From contig NZ_JAERRB010000002.1 of the NCBI RefSeq assembly GCF_016735595.1, positions 694,996 through 758,995 on the forward strand: a DNA stretch of 64,000 nt, written 5' to 3'. The notes below the pieces were generated by a model that was not told the origin of the DNA, made no database searches, and worked only from the letters and a program-made list of their open reading frames with translations. Numbering within the stretch: the first letter of the stretch is position 1; each line of letters opens with the position of its first letter. Shown one piece after another: positions 17,801-25,531 of the stretch. A program made the position numbers and the translations under genes. Source of the DNA: Chryseolinea lacunae. Lineage in GTDB: Bacteria; Bacteroidota; Bacteroidia; Cytophagales; Cyclobacteriaceae.

Positions 17801-18714
17801 ACGGCAAGCTGAAACGTTTTCACAAGGGCGCTTTCTTTATGGCGCAGGAAATGAATGTGCCCATCCAACCCTTGCTCATTCACGGTGCCAGCGACGCCAT
17901 TCCGAAGGGGACATTTTACCTGAACCCCGGCCAGCTCACGCTGAAATTTCTTCCCCCCATTGAGCCCGACGATGCGCGGTTTGGCGCCACCTATTCGGAG
18001 CGGACCAAGGGCATCAGCCGCCATTTCAAGCAGGAGTATGCCGCACTCGCCCGCGAGATTGAAACCGCCGACTATTTTTCACATCGGCTCATCAGCAACT
18101 ACCTCTACAAGGGGCCTGTGCTGGAGTGGTATATGCGGGTGAAGCTTCGCCTGGAAAAGAACTACGCCCCCTTTCACAGGCTGATCCCCCTTCAAGCGAC
18201 CATCCTGGACCTGGGTTGCGGCTATGGGTTTCTCAGCTACATGCTGCAATTCCTGTCGGCCGATCGCGTCATCACGGGTGTTGACTATGACGAGGAAAAA
18301 ATTGAAACAGCACAAAATGGCTATCAGAAAACCGACCGTCTCAATTTCTTTTGTGCCGACGTCACGCAGTTTCCGCTGGCCACCTACGATGTCATCATCA
18401 TCAGCGATGTGTTGCACTATCTTCCGGCCGAGGCGCAGGAAGCATTGCTGGTACGCTGTTTCCATGCGTTACATGCCGGTGGCAAACTGATTGTGCGTGA
18501 TGGCAACGCCGATTTGAAGGAACGCCACAAGGGCACACAGCTCACGGAGTTTTTCTCGGTGAAAGTGCTGAAGTTCAACAAATCGACCAACGCGCTCAAT
18601 TTTGTGTCCGGTCAAAAGCTAACCGATCTCGCCCGGCGTCACGGGCTGAAAGTGGCCGAACAGGATGATGCAAAGTTTACCTCGAATGTTATTTTTGTGA
18701 TGGAAAAGCCATAG
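14881..18714 (+). CDS. MMPL exporter fused to PlsC acyltransferase and SAM methyltransferase
   Basis: 1277-residue three-part protein. Residues about 1-840 form an RND/MMPL exporter with two repeats of one TM plus a large periplasmic loop plus a five-TM block (for example VLLGVLLIGYFRKKRVPFLIF and the GLGDDYSIFIMDGL region). Residues about 880-1070 form a PlsC-type acyltransferase with NHASFLD near 897 and FPEGTRS near 966. Residues about 1085-1277 form a class I methyltransferase with DLGCGYG near 1111. The exporter would flip or extrude the lipidic pigment, while the two cytoplasmic domains could acylate and methylate it just before export. MMPL proteins are standard in APE clusters; the triple fusion is the notable part. 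Confidence 0.9.
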   Translation: MAQLFLSLYDFFQRRKPLFWTVFVGTVALLAVGASRITLEEDITKFFPDDPRVEKLNYVFQNSKFVERMVVMVSMKDSTTTPDADSLIARAETIVTRIHSELKPYVKQITTRVDDEKIMEVFKSVHDYLPIFLTEDDYAQLDSLSRPEKVRSVLEQNYQQLISPAGMALKKIIVQDPLGFSFLALKKLRQLQYDENFELYDSYIVTKDHRHLLFFLQPVYGPSETGKNTDFVAGLEKIMQETTPQGSPVMASYFGASAVAVGNATQLRKDSMLTVSIMVVLLGVLLIGYFRKKRVPFLIFIPVAFGGVFSLCGIYLVQGTVSILALAAGAVILGIAVNYSLHFLAHLKHTHDVKTVIKDLTAPMTLGSTTTVLAFFCLQFANAAVLRDVGLFAGFSLIGAALCSLIFLPHFLSATMFPAHDESESRLERMLMSFESPRVLVLIIFLATPVFLYFAQGVSFNSDMGKLNFMHDDTRNAQVRLETINNASLGAVYVVSTGNTLEAALRKNEQATPVLQTLKDNGTIHKFSSVSLFLLSDSLQRLRIDRWNVFWTPQRKASLLAAVNTEATALKFSQQVIGNFEHLITKEYHPATRDDMSTIRDAFFDDYIIEKDGRATVISLANVDAAHKAIAYAALKPAPVQAFDRQMLTNLFVEYVHADFNFIVTFTALLVFSALFLSYGRIELTFITFVPMFITWIWILGIMALVGIEFNIINVMVSTFIFGLGDDYSIFIMDGLQQDYAYNRKNLPSIRASIFLSAVTTIAGLGVLIFAKHPALRSIAAISIIGIVCVFVMAQTLEPFLFRWLITNRTKKGFTPMTWAGIFRTTFTYGFFVTGAFVLTLIGFVLRLIPVGKKSIRIFFHTLIRWLTWSVIYMEPNVRKRIIGKAPDTFLRAHVIIANHASFLDILLTTMLHPKLILLTNKWVWNSPVFGGVVRLADYYPVSEGAEDSIDRLKDRVGEGYSVVVFPEGTRSEDGKLKRFHKGAFFMAQEMNVPIQPLLIHGASDAIPKGTFYLNPGQLTLKFLPPIEPDDARFGATYSERTKGISRHFKQEYAALAREIETADYFSHRLISNYLYKGPVLEWYMRVKLRLEKNYAPFHRLIPLQATILDLGCGYGFLSYMLQFLSADRVITGVDYDEEKIETAQNGYQKTDRLNFFCADVTQFPLATYDVIIISDVLHYLPAEAQEALLVRCFHALHAGGKLIVRDGNADLKERHKGTQLTEFFSVKVLKFNKSTNALNFVSGQKLTDLARRHGLKVAEQDDAKFTSNVIFVMEKP

Positions 18715-18770
18715 GCAATAAACCACCCGGAAAGCCCGCGTTGGGCTCCGGAAAACCTTAAAAAGAATCA
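18715..18770 (+). other. Intercistronic hairpin between MMPL fusion and flavoenzyme genes
   Basis: CCGG(aa)AGCCC at 18727-18737 can pair with GGGCTCCGG at 18743-18751, a GC-rich stem with a two-base bulge. No U-run follows, so it is not a classic terminator; it may modulate mRNA stability inside the operon. Its core CGGAAAGCCCG is identical to 11 bases of the REP-like element near 63416. Confidence 0.35.
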
Positions 18771-20282
18771 ATGGACGAATACGATGTGGTGATTGTGGGA
18801 AGCGGCCTGGGAGGGTTGGCGTGTGCTACGATAATGGCGAAAGAAGGCCAGAAAGTTCTGGTGCTGGAAAAGAACAAACAGATTGGCGGCAACCTGCAAA
18901 CCTACGTGCGCGACCGGGTCATCTTCGATTCGGGTGTTCATTATGTGGGGGGATTGGAGAAGGGTCAGAACCTCTATCAACTTTTCCGCTACCTCGGCAT
19001 CATGGACAAGCTGAAGATCCGCAAGATGGACGAGGACGTTTTCGACGCCGTGATTTTTGAGGGCGACCCGGTGGTCTATAAGTTTGCCCAGGGCTACGAA
19101 AATTTCATCGCCACACTGGCAAAAGAATTTCCCGACGACGAAGCCGCCATCCGCAAATACTGCGAGGCCATAAAAGAAATGTGCGCCAAGTTTCCACTCT
19201 ACAACCTGCAAAGCGGCGGAAGCTTTCTCGAAAAAATGAGCGCACTTGAGCTCGATACAAAAACATTTGTAGACTCGCTCACCGAAAATAAAAAACTGCA
19301 GGACGTGCTGGTGGGCACCAACCTTTTGTATGCCGGCACGCCGAACAAAACACCGTTCTATGTGCATGCGCTCATCATGAACAGCTACATCGAAAGTTCG
19401 TGGCGGTTCATCGACGGCGGCTCGCAGATTGCACGTTTTCTACACCACGAAATAAACCTGCTGGGTGGAAAAGTGATCAAGCACATGAACGTGGTGAAGA
19501 TCAAGGAAGAAGACGGACTGGTGCGCTATGTGGAAACCGACACCGGTCGCCGTTTCTATGGCAAACAATTTATCTCCAACGTGCATCCATCCCAAACCAT
19601 GGACATGGTGGAAAGCTCGCTGATCAAAAAGGCCTATCGCAGCCGCATCAAGAGCCTGGAAAATTCGACGTCTACATTCTATGTGAATGCCGTGATGAAG
19701 AAAGACAGCTTCCCGCATTTTAATCACAACTACTACATTTTTCAGAACAGTGACCCGTGGCATGCGCAGGACTACACGCCCGACAACTGGCCGCTGGTGA
19801 TCGGTGTCTTCTTCACCACCTCGTCAGACAACGACGTCTATACCGACGGCGTCACCATCATGGCCTACATGCGCTTCGAAGACGTGGAGAAATGGAAAGA
19901 CACGTTCAACACGGTGTCGAGCGAAACGAGCCGGGGCGACGACTATGAAGCGTTTAAGAAAGAGAAATCGGAAATGCTGATCGACCTCATGGAACGGAGG
20001 TTTCCGGGCTTCCGGGCGGCCGTTCATTCCTACACGTCGGCCTCGCCGTTGTCGGCCCGCGACTACATCGGCACCGAAGACGGTTCGCTCTATGGTCTTA
20101 CCAAAGACTATCGCGACCCCATGAAGACCTTCATATCGCCACGCACCAAAATCCCCAACTTGTTGTTAACGGGACAGAACCTCAATCTGCACGGTGTGTT
20201 GGGCGTTACCGTGAGCGCGGTGCTCACGTGTTCGCAGCTTGTGGGAATGGACTATCTGGTGGAAAAAATCAAGAATGCTTAA
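18771..20282 (+). CDS. Phytoene desaturase / carotenoid isomerase-like FAD oxidoreductase
   Basis: 503 residues with an N-terminal FAD motif VVIVGSGLGGLACA, then VLEKNKQIGGNLQTY typical of the CrtI/CrtISO/retinol-saturase superfamily, and a C-terminal FAD-contact segment (LLLTGQNLNLHGVLGVTVSA). The family desaturates, saturates or isomerises conjugated chains. In a polyene-pigment operon it could isomerise or desaturate the aryl-polyene chain. No phytoene synthase or other carotenoid gene is nearby, which favours a pigment-specific role over carotenoid synthesis. Confidence 0.87.
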   Translation: MDEYDVVIVGSGLGGLACATIMAKEGQKVLVLEKNKQIGGNLQTYVRDRVIFDSGVHYVGGLEKGQNLYQLFRYLGIMDKLKIRKMDEDVFDAVIFEGDPVVYKFAQGYENFIATLAKEFPDDEAAIRKYCEAIKEMCAKFPLYNLQSGGSFLEKMSALELDTKTFVDSLTENKKLQDVLVGTNLLYAGTPNKTPFYVHALIMNSYIESSWRFIDGGSQIARFLHHEINLLGGKVIKHMNVVKIKEEDGLVRYVETDTGRRFYGKQFISNVHPSQTMDMVESSLIKKAYRSRIKSLENSTSTFYVNAVMKKDSFPHFNHNYYIFQNSDPWHAQDYTPDNWPLVIGVFFTTSSDNDVYTDGVTIMAYMRFEDVEKWKDTFNTVSSETSRGDDYEAFKKEKSEMLIDLMERRFPGFRAAVHSYTSASPLSARDYIGTEDGSLYGLTKDYRDPMKTFISPRTKIPNLLLTGQNLNLHGVLGVTVSAVLTCSQLVGMDYLVEKIKNA

Positions 20283-21936
20283 AAAGATCATAAAAATACT
20301 GGCCTGGTTCTTCGGGTTCCTCGTGCTGTTGCTGATTGTACTGGTCATTTATGTGCGCATCGTTTCCGTGACGACGCCTCCGGAAATCACCACTACAAAC
20401 ACCGACGTGGATGCGCTGGTTACGGAGCCGGATTCCGGTTTGTATAAAGTGAAAAACAACTGGTTTCGAAAAAGCGAAAGCGGCCTGTACGAACTTTATG
20501 TGGAAGGCGAACCGTATGAACGCGGCGTGGCCAACGGAAAGCTCACACGCGACCTGGTGCAATATCAGGAGCAGGTGTTCACCGATCAGATACACCGCCT
20601 TGTGCCTTCAAATTTCTACCTGGGCATGTTAAAGTATATGGTAGGCTGGTTTAACCGCGACCTGACCGACAATATTTCGGAAGAATACAAACAGGAAATC
20701 TACGGCGTGTCGCAAGTGGCTTCACACAACTTCGACGACATCGCGCAACCCTATCAACGCATCCTGAACTACCACGCTGCACACGACATCGGGCATGCGT
20801 TGCAAAACATGTCGCTGGTGGGCTGCACATCGTTTGCCACGTGGGGCGATCAGTCGGAAGACAGCACACTCATCGTGGGCCGGAACTTCGACTTCTATGT
20901 GGGCGATGAATTTGCCCGCGACAAAATTATTGCATTCTACAATCCCGCCAAGGGACGCAAGTTTATGATGGTGACGTTTGGTGGCATGACCGGTGTGTTG
21001 TCGGGCATGAACGACGCGGGCCTCACCGTAACCATCAACGCCGCCAAATCGGAAATCCCCACGGCGTCGGCCACACCGGTGTCGCTTGTGGCGCGCGAGA
21101 TATTGCAGTATGCTACGGACATTGAAGAAGCAAAAGCCATTGCATCAAAGCGGAAAATGTTTGTGGCCGAATCGTTCCTCATCGGTTCCGCCAAAGACGG
21201 CAAAGCCGTGTTGATCGAGAAGTCGCCGGAAGCGATGGACGTGTATGAGGCTACCGGAAATCGCATCGTCAGCACCAATCATTTTCAAGGCGAGACATTG
21301 GGCAACACACAGCTCAACCGCGATCATGTGAAAACCAGCGCGTCGCCTTATCGCTACAAGCGCGTGGAAGAATTATTGAACGCGCAAGGCCCAAACACAA
21401 TTGCCAAAACGGCAAAGATACTCCGGAACCAAAAAGGACTTTTGGGCGAAGACATCGGCCTTGGCAACGAGAAAGCCATCAACCAACTGGTGGCCCATCA
21501 CGGCATCATCTTCCAACCCGAAAAACGTCTGGTGTGGATATCGACGGCACCGTGGCAACTTGGGAAATTTGTTTGCTACGACCTCAACAAAGTGTTTGCC
21601 CGCAACATGACCGTGAACGAGGAAATTATAGAACAGGATCGCACCCTTCCTGCCGATTCATTTTTGTTGACATCTGCCTATACGCAATACCTCAAGTTTA
21701 GTCCTTACCGTTTTCCCTTCAACCCGCGTCACGACCTTGTGCCCGACAGCGTGGTGAAATGGAATCCACAATCGTATCATGCCTACATGCTGGCTGGCGA
21801 TTTTTGCTACGACCACCAGGCGTGGCAGCAGGCCATACCCTTCTATGAGGAAGGCCTGAAGAAAGAAGTGGCCACCGTGCAGGAGCGCGAGCACATGCAA
21901 CGGAATCTTGAACACGCAAAAGCCAGCCTCAAATGA
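20275..21936 (+). CDS. C45-family autoproteolytic acyltransferase/hydrolase
   Basis: 553 residues. One N-terminal membrane anchor (about residues 8-30) places the enzyme domain outside the cytoplasmic membrane. The core resembles acyl-CoA:6-aminopenicillanic-acid acyltransferase (Ntn-hydrolase) proteins: Cys184 in LVGCTSFATW is the expected new N-terminal nucleophile after self-cleavage, followed by VGRNFDFYVG. The C-terminal 60 residues look TPR-like. Such genes occur in flexirubin clusters, where the enzyme could esterify the polyene carboxylate with a resorcinol or another acceptor. The chosen ATG overlaps the preceding stop by eight bases; the frame is open upstream. Confidence 0.82.
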   Translation: MLKKIIKILAWFFGFLVLLLIVLVIYVRIVSVTTPPEITTTNTDVDALVTEPDSGLYKVKNNWFRKSESGLYELYVEGEPYERGVANGKLTRDLVQYQEQVFTDQIHRLVPSNFYLGMLKYMVGWFNRDLTDNISEEYKQEIYGVSQVASHNFDDIAQPYQRILNYHAAHDIGHALQNMSLVGCTSFATWGDQSEDSTLIVGRNFDFYVGDEFARDKIIAFYNPAKGRKFMMVTFGGMTGVLSGMNDAGLTVTINAAKSEIPTASATPVSLVAREILQYATDIEEAKAIASKRKMFVAESFLIGSAKDGKAVLIEKSPEAMDVYEATGNRIVSTNHFQGETLGNTQLNRDHVKTSASPYRYKRVEELLNAQGPNTIAKTAKILRNQKGLLGEDIGLGNEKAINQLVAHHGIIFQPEKRLVWISTAPWQLGKFVCYDLNKVFARNMTVNEEIIEQDRTLPADSFLLTSAYTQYLKFSPYRFPFNPRHDLVPDSVVKWNPQSYHAYMLAGDFCYDHQAWQQAIPFYEEGLKKEVATVQEREHMQRNLEHAKASLK

Positions 21937-22307
21937 TTGTGGGCGTGGGCATGGATATGATTGAAGTGGAGCGCGTGCTGGAAAAAGTGCGCAAGCCCAA
22001 CGGCTTTCGCGAGAAGATTTTTTCGCCCGTAGAGATCGCCTACTGCGAAGCCCAACCCAAACCCGCCGAAAGTTATGCCGCGCGCTTTGCCGCCAAGGAA
22101 GCCTTTCTGAAAGCCACGGGCCAGGGGTTGCTGCTGGGCTACGAACTGGCCGAAATCGAAGTAGTGACCGATGAGAATGGGCGGCCGTCGCTCAATTTGC
22201 TGGGAAATTTTAAAGCCATCGCGCGTCAAAACAACTGGAATAAAATACATTTGTCCCTTTCGCACCTCCAGCATGTGGCGTGTGCGGTAGTTATTCTTGA
22301 GCAATGA
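21933..22307 (+). CDS. acpS: Holo-ACP synthase (4'-phosphopantetheinyl transferase)
   Basis: 124-residue AcpS: start VGVGMDMIEVERV contains the metal-binding Asp8, and RFAAKEAFLKATG holds the second conserved Glu/Lys motif. It transfers 4'-phosphopantetheine from CoA to the serine of ACPs. Its place in the operon, overlapping both neighbours by four bases (ATGA), suggests it modifies ACP1 and ACP2, although it may also be the cell's only AcpS. Confidence 0.92.
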   Translation: MIVGVGMDMIEVERVLEKVRKPNGFREKIFSPVEIAYCEAQPKPAESYAARFAAKEAFLKATGQGLLLGYELAEIEVVTDENGRPSLNLLGNFKAIARQNNWNKIHLSLSHLQHVACAVVILEQ

Positions 22308-23599
22308 ACCACCTCCCCGAAATAGAAGTACAATCACCCGACGCTGTAAAGCGTTTTCAGGAAGAAAAATTAACCGCCACGGTGCGCTACCTCGCGCAAT
22401 ACTCGCCGTTCTATCAGCGACTGTTTTCAGAACACGGCGTGGTGGCCGAAAATATTACGTCGCTGGATGATTTGGCAACACTGCCCGTCACCACCAAAGA
22501 CGACTTTCAAAATCACAACTGGGATTTTCTGTGTGTTGCCCGCGAGCGCATCGCCGAATACACCAGCACCTCCGGCACCTTGGGCAGCCCCGTGATTGTG
22601 GCGCTCACAGAAAACGATCTGCAACGCCTGGCCTACAACGAGAGCATATCGTTTGCCTGTGCCGACGGTTCATCGGCCGACCTCTATCAATTGATGTTGA
22701 CGCTGGACCGGCAGTTCATGGCGGGCATCGCCTACTATCAGGGCATTCACAAACTTGGCGCGGGCCTCATCCGTGTAGGACCCGGGTTGCCGGCTATGCA
22801 GTGGGAAACGATTCAAAGGCTGAAGCCCACAGTGCTGGTGGGCGTGCCGTCGTTTTTGGTGAAGCTCATTGAGTATGCTGAACAAAACGGCATCGACCTG
22901 AACCAATGCTCGGTGAAGAAAGCCGTGTGTATTGGCGAAAGCCTACGCACAGCCGACCTCTCGCTGAATGCGCTCAGCCAAAAAATTGCCGATGCCTGGA
23001 ACATCAAACTCTATGGCACCTATGCGTCAACCGAAATGCAAACCGCATTCACGGAATGCGGCGAAGGCAAGGGTGGCCATCATCACCCCGAGCTCATCAT
23101 TGTGGAAGTGCTCAACGACAACAATCAACCCGTGAAGCCCGGCGAAGTGGGAGAGGTCACCATCACCACGCTGGGTGTGGAAGCGATGCCCCTGCTGCGC
23201 TACAAAACCGGCGACATGGCCACGGCCCACACCGAAGCCTGCGCCTGCGGACGCACCACGCTGCGTCTCGGCCCCATTGTGGGTCGCAAACAACAAATGA
23301 TAAAACTGAAGGGCACCACACTATATCCCCCCGGAATTTTCGAAATATTAAACCAGGTGCCGGGTGTTGACGACTATGCCGTGGAGGTGGTGACGGGAGA
23401 ATTGGGAACGGACGAACTGAACCTGCACATATTGACCAAGCCAGAACAGCAACCCAAGACGCAGGAACACCTGCGTGCAGCGTTTCAATCGCGACTGCGG
23501 GTGGTGCCGTCTATCGTGTTCACCACGCAGCCGGTGTTGGAGAAATTGCAGCATGCCGGCAGGAAGATTAAAAAATTTATCGACAGCCGTAAAAAATAA
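22304..23599 (+). CDS. Phenylacetate-CoA ligase-like adenylating enzyme
   Basis: 431-residue PaaK-type member of the ANL superfamily. Visible motifs are the phosphate-binding loop YTSTSGTLGSP, the adenine-pocket stretch LYGTYASTEM and the hinge LLRYKTGDM, with a GRKQQMIKLKG region near the C-terminus. PaaK-like enzymes activate aryl acids as AMP esters. Here it would activate 4-coumarate (or a methylated/chlorinated derivative) and load it on CoA or an ACP as starter for polyene extension. Last gene of the operon. Confidence 0.88.
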   Translation: MNHLPEIEVQSPDAVKRFQEEKLTATVRYLAQYSPFYQRLFSEHGVVAENITSLDDLATLPVTTKDDFQNHNWDFLCVARERIAEYTSTSGTLGSPVIVALTENDLQRLAYNESISFACADGSSADLYQLMLTLDRQFMAGIAYYQGIHKLGAGLIRVGPGLPAMQWETIQRLKPTVLVGVPSFLVKLIEYAEQNGIDLNQCSVKKAVCIGESLRTADLSLNALSQKIADAWNIKLYGTYASTEMQTAFTECGEGKGGHHHPELIIVEVLNDNNQPVKPGEVGEVTITTLGVEAMPLLRYKTGDMATAHTEACACGRTTLRLGPIVGRKQQMIKLKGTTLYPPGIFEILNQVPGVDDYAVEVVTGELGTDELNLHILTKPEQQPKTQEHLRAAFQSRLRVVPSIVFTTQPVLEKLQHAGRKIKKFIDSRKK

Positions 23600-23634
23600 G
23601 AAAAGGCTGATGTTTTGCAACATCAGCCTCCTCA
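23600..23634 (-). terminator. Rho-independent terminator for the minus-strand lipoprotein gene
   Basis: A perfect 11-bp stem AGGCTGATGTT / AACATCAGCCT (23604-23614 and 23619-23629) with loop TTGC. Read on the minus strand it is followed by a T-rich run (complement of AAAAATAAGAAA). On the plus strand the downstream bases are not T-rich, so termination of the pigment operon here is possible but weaker. Confidence 0.75.
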
Positions 23635-23661
23635 AACCTACTACCAAGAATCGTTAAGCGA

Positions 23662-24408
23662 TTAGCTCAATCTTTTTTCAAGTTCGTCGATCTTTGCTTG
23701 TGCTTCGGCTTTGCCTAAAGAAAGCGACAGTTTGTAGAGCTCAAGGGCTTCACGTTGTGTTTCTTTCTTTTTCTTAGGGGCAAACTTGGTGCGTGATGCA
23801 GCCGTTTCCAAAGCTTGAGCTTGTGCGAAATACAGGTCGGCCTGGCTGGCTTTCGATTGTGCGTTCACTTCGTCAACGCGGGCTTCGAGGTTGGCCACAT
23901 CTTGTTCCTTCATCTTGATGGTTTCAAGCTTGGTGGTCAGGATCGAATCCTTTTCGGTAACCGTTCTTGCCAGGGCGGTGTTCTCGCCTCTCATGCGCTC
24001 TACTTCAGTTTGCAGAGCAGCGATTTGTTGTGTGCTCAGTTCAAGATCTGATTTCAGTTTCTTGATGGTTGCGCCGAAGCTACCTTTCGCAGACTTCACG
24101 GATTTCTCAAGTTGAGCAATCTTGTCTTGTGTGTCTTTGATGTGATTGTTGATGCTTTGCAGACGGCTCTTGTAGTCTGTGTACGAAGTGCCTTCCACAA
24201 CATCGGTGCGGAGCAACTGGCGGCTCGCGTCGATTGAATCGATGAGCACACCGATTTCATTCAGTTGCGCTGCCGTTTGCTGGCTGGTCTGAAGTTCAGT
24301 CTTCAGCGAGTCAACTTGTGCTTTAAGCTGTTCTTTTTCTTTCTTGTCACAGCTTCCCAATAATATCATACCTGCTACAGGTAATGCTAATGCGAATTTT
24401 CTGATCAT
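23662..24408 (-). CDS. Coiled-coil lipoprotein of unknown function
   Basis: 248 residues. The signal peptide ends in the lipobox LLGSC (Cys20), so the protein is probably lipid-anchored. Residues about 22-200 show long heptad-like repeats rich in Leu, Gln, Lys and Glu (coiled coil), followed by a Lys-rich turn and a helical C-terminal region (ALELYKLSLSLGKAEAQAKIDELEKRL) that resembles a single Sel1/TPR-like helix pair. Monocistronic with its own terminator. Probably structural at the cell envelope; no enzyme motif. Confidence 0.85.
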   Translation of the reverse strand: MIRKFALALPVAGMILLGSCDKKEKEQLKAQVDSLKTELQTSQQTAAQLNEIGVLIDSIDASRQLLRTDVVEGTSYTDYKSRLQSINNHIKDTQDKIAQLEKSVKSAKGSFGATIKKLKSDLELSTQQIAALQTEVERMRGENTALARTVTEKDSILTTKLETIKMKEQDVANLEARVDEVNAQSKASQADLYFAQAQALETAASRTKFAPKKKKETQREALELYKLSLSLGKAEAQAKIDELEKRLS

Positions 24409-24601
24409 AACCTTATTAGTTTAAGTTTCCTGATCAGTGAATTACAAACGGAGCGACAGAAAACGGCCAGCTCAAATTATGGCGACGAATGGATGATATC
24501 GGGGGTTGAACGACAAAAAGCAGGTCAGGGAGGGACATTTGGCCTTGGTGAGGTCCGGTTTTGTGGGGACTATTTCCACAACCTGGGTACCACAAACATG
24601 C

Positions 24602-24630
24602 AAAAAGCCGGACGTTTCCGCCCGGCTTTA
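24602..24630 (-). terminator. Rho-independent terminator after the gene at 24654
   Basis: AAAGCCGG (24604-24611) pairs with CCGGCTTT (24622-24629); on the minus strand the stem is followed by TTTTTG. It lies 25 bases past the stop of the minus-strand gene. Confidence 0.7.
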
Positions 24631-24653
24631 TCAATACGTATTGAAAAACAAAA

Positions 24654-25241
24654 TTATTTCAGCGCCTTCTTAATGAACGCGCCCAGTTCTTTACCGGCCT
24701 TGGCATAGGCTTCCTGGATGCGTGTGCCGGTTTCGAAGTCATAGCCCATGGCCGTGCGGCCGGGCGACTTGGTGATGCTGATGCGGGCAATCACTTTCGA
24801 ATGATCTTTCGCGTCTACAATCCACGCTTCGGCGTCGATGTAGGCGTTGGCGCGGGAGATGCCGATGTTGTAGCCCGGTTCGGTCTTCGTGGTTTTGAAG
24901 ATAAGCGTGTAAGGTGATTTTTCATCCACTGTGGAAATGCCTGAAGTTTCTGAAAACAATTCACGGAACTGAGGCTCGAAGCGGTCTTTGCGATCTTCTT
25001 TCCACTTCACCGCCCACTTGTCGCCCTGGCCTGGTTCTTTGGCATTGTAGTCTTTAATCTTTTGCGCCACATACTCAGGCTCTGTGTCAAATTTTCCAAC
25101 CGACATTTTATCGTACTCAAATTCAGTGCTGACGCCTTTCACACCTTTCAGCGGAGAGAGGTCGCCATCGATCAGCTTAATCTTTTGAGAATAGCCTGTC
25201 AGCGACAAGGCAAGGCATGCGATAAGAAAGATTTTTTTCAT
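24654..25241 (-). CDS. Secreted protein of unknown function
   Basis: 195 residues from ATG 25241, which gives a clear signal peptide (MKKIFLIACLALSLTGYSQ); the frame extends upstream but without a signal-like start. The mature domain has alternating beta strands and helices and no known catalytic motif (IFKTTKTEPGYNIGISRAN, then SITKSPGRTAMGYDFETG). Length and overall layout recall the secreted protein at 3587 in the pigment operon. Monocistronic, with a terminator directly downstream. Confidence 0.82.
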   Translation of the reverse strand: MKKIFLIACLALSLTGYSQKIKLIDGDLSPLKGVKGVSTEFEYDKMSVGKFDTEPEYVAQKIKDYNAKEPGQGDKWAVKWKEDRKDRFEPQFRELFSETSGISTVDEKSPYTLIFKTTKTEPGYNIGISRANAYIDAEAWIVDAKDHSKVIARISITKSPGRTAMGYDFETGTRIQEAYAKAGKELGAFIKKALK

Positions 25242-25531
25242 GAATGTGTTTTTTAATGTAAAAATGATCTTTGAACGACCGGGCAAGCGTCATCGTTGCC
25301 GCATCGAAGAAATAAAAAAAATCCCATTCCATAAACAGGTGCTCTATTAATATTCTATGAAGACGCCTTTCACGGTATAGGGCTTCGGGTTATGCCGTTG
25401 AATATGCAGCAAATCCAGAGGGAGCATGCTGAGTGCGTTGCCGTTTGTTGAAGGCCGGATGAAAATGAAAGCAAAAATGTAGATACGAAGAACGAACGTT
25501 GCGTATATTCAGGGCGAATAATGAAGAACGT

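Noticed and set aside
16321-18024. Long minus-strand open frame (567 residues)
   Set aside because: Lies entirely opposite the MMPL-PlsC fusion, whose motifs are intact; Arg/His-rich with no domain.
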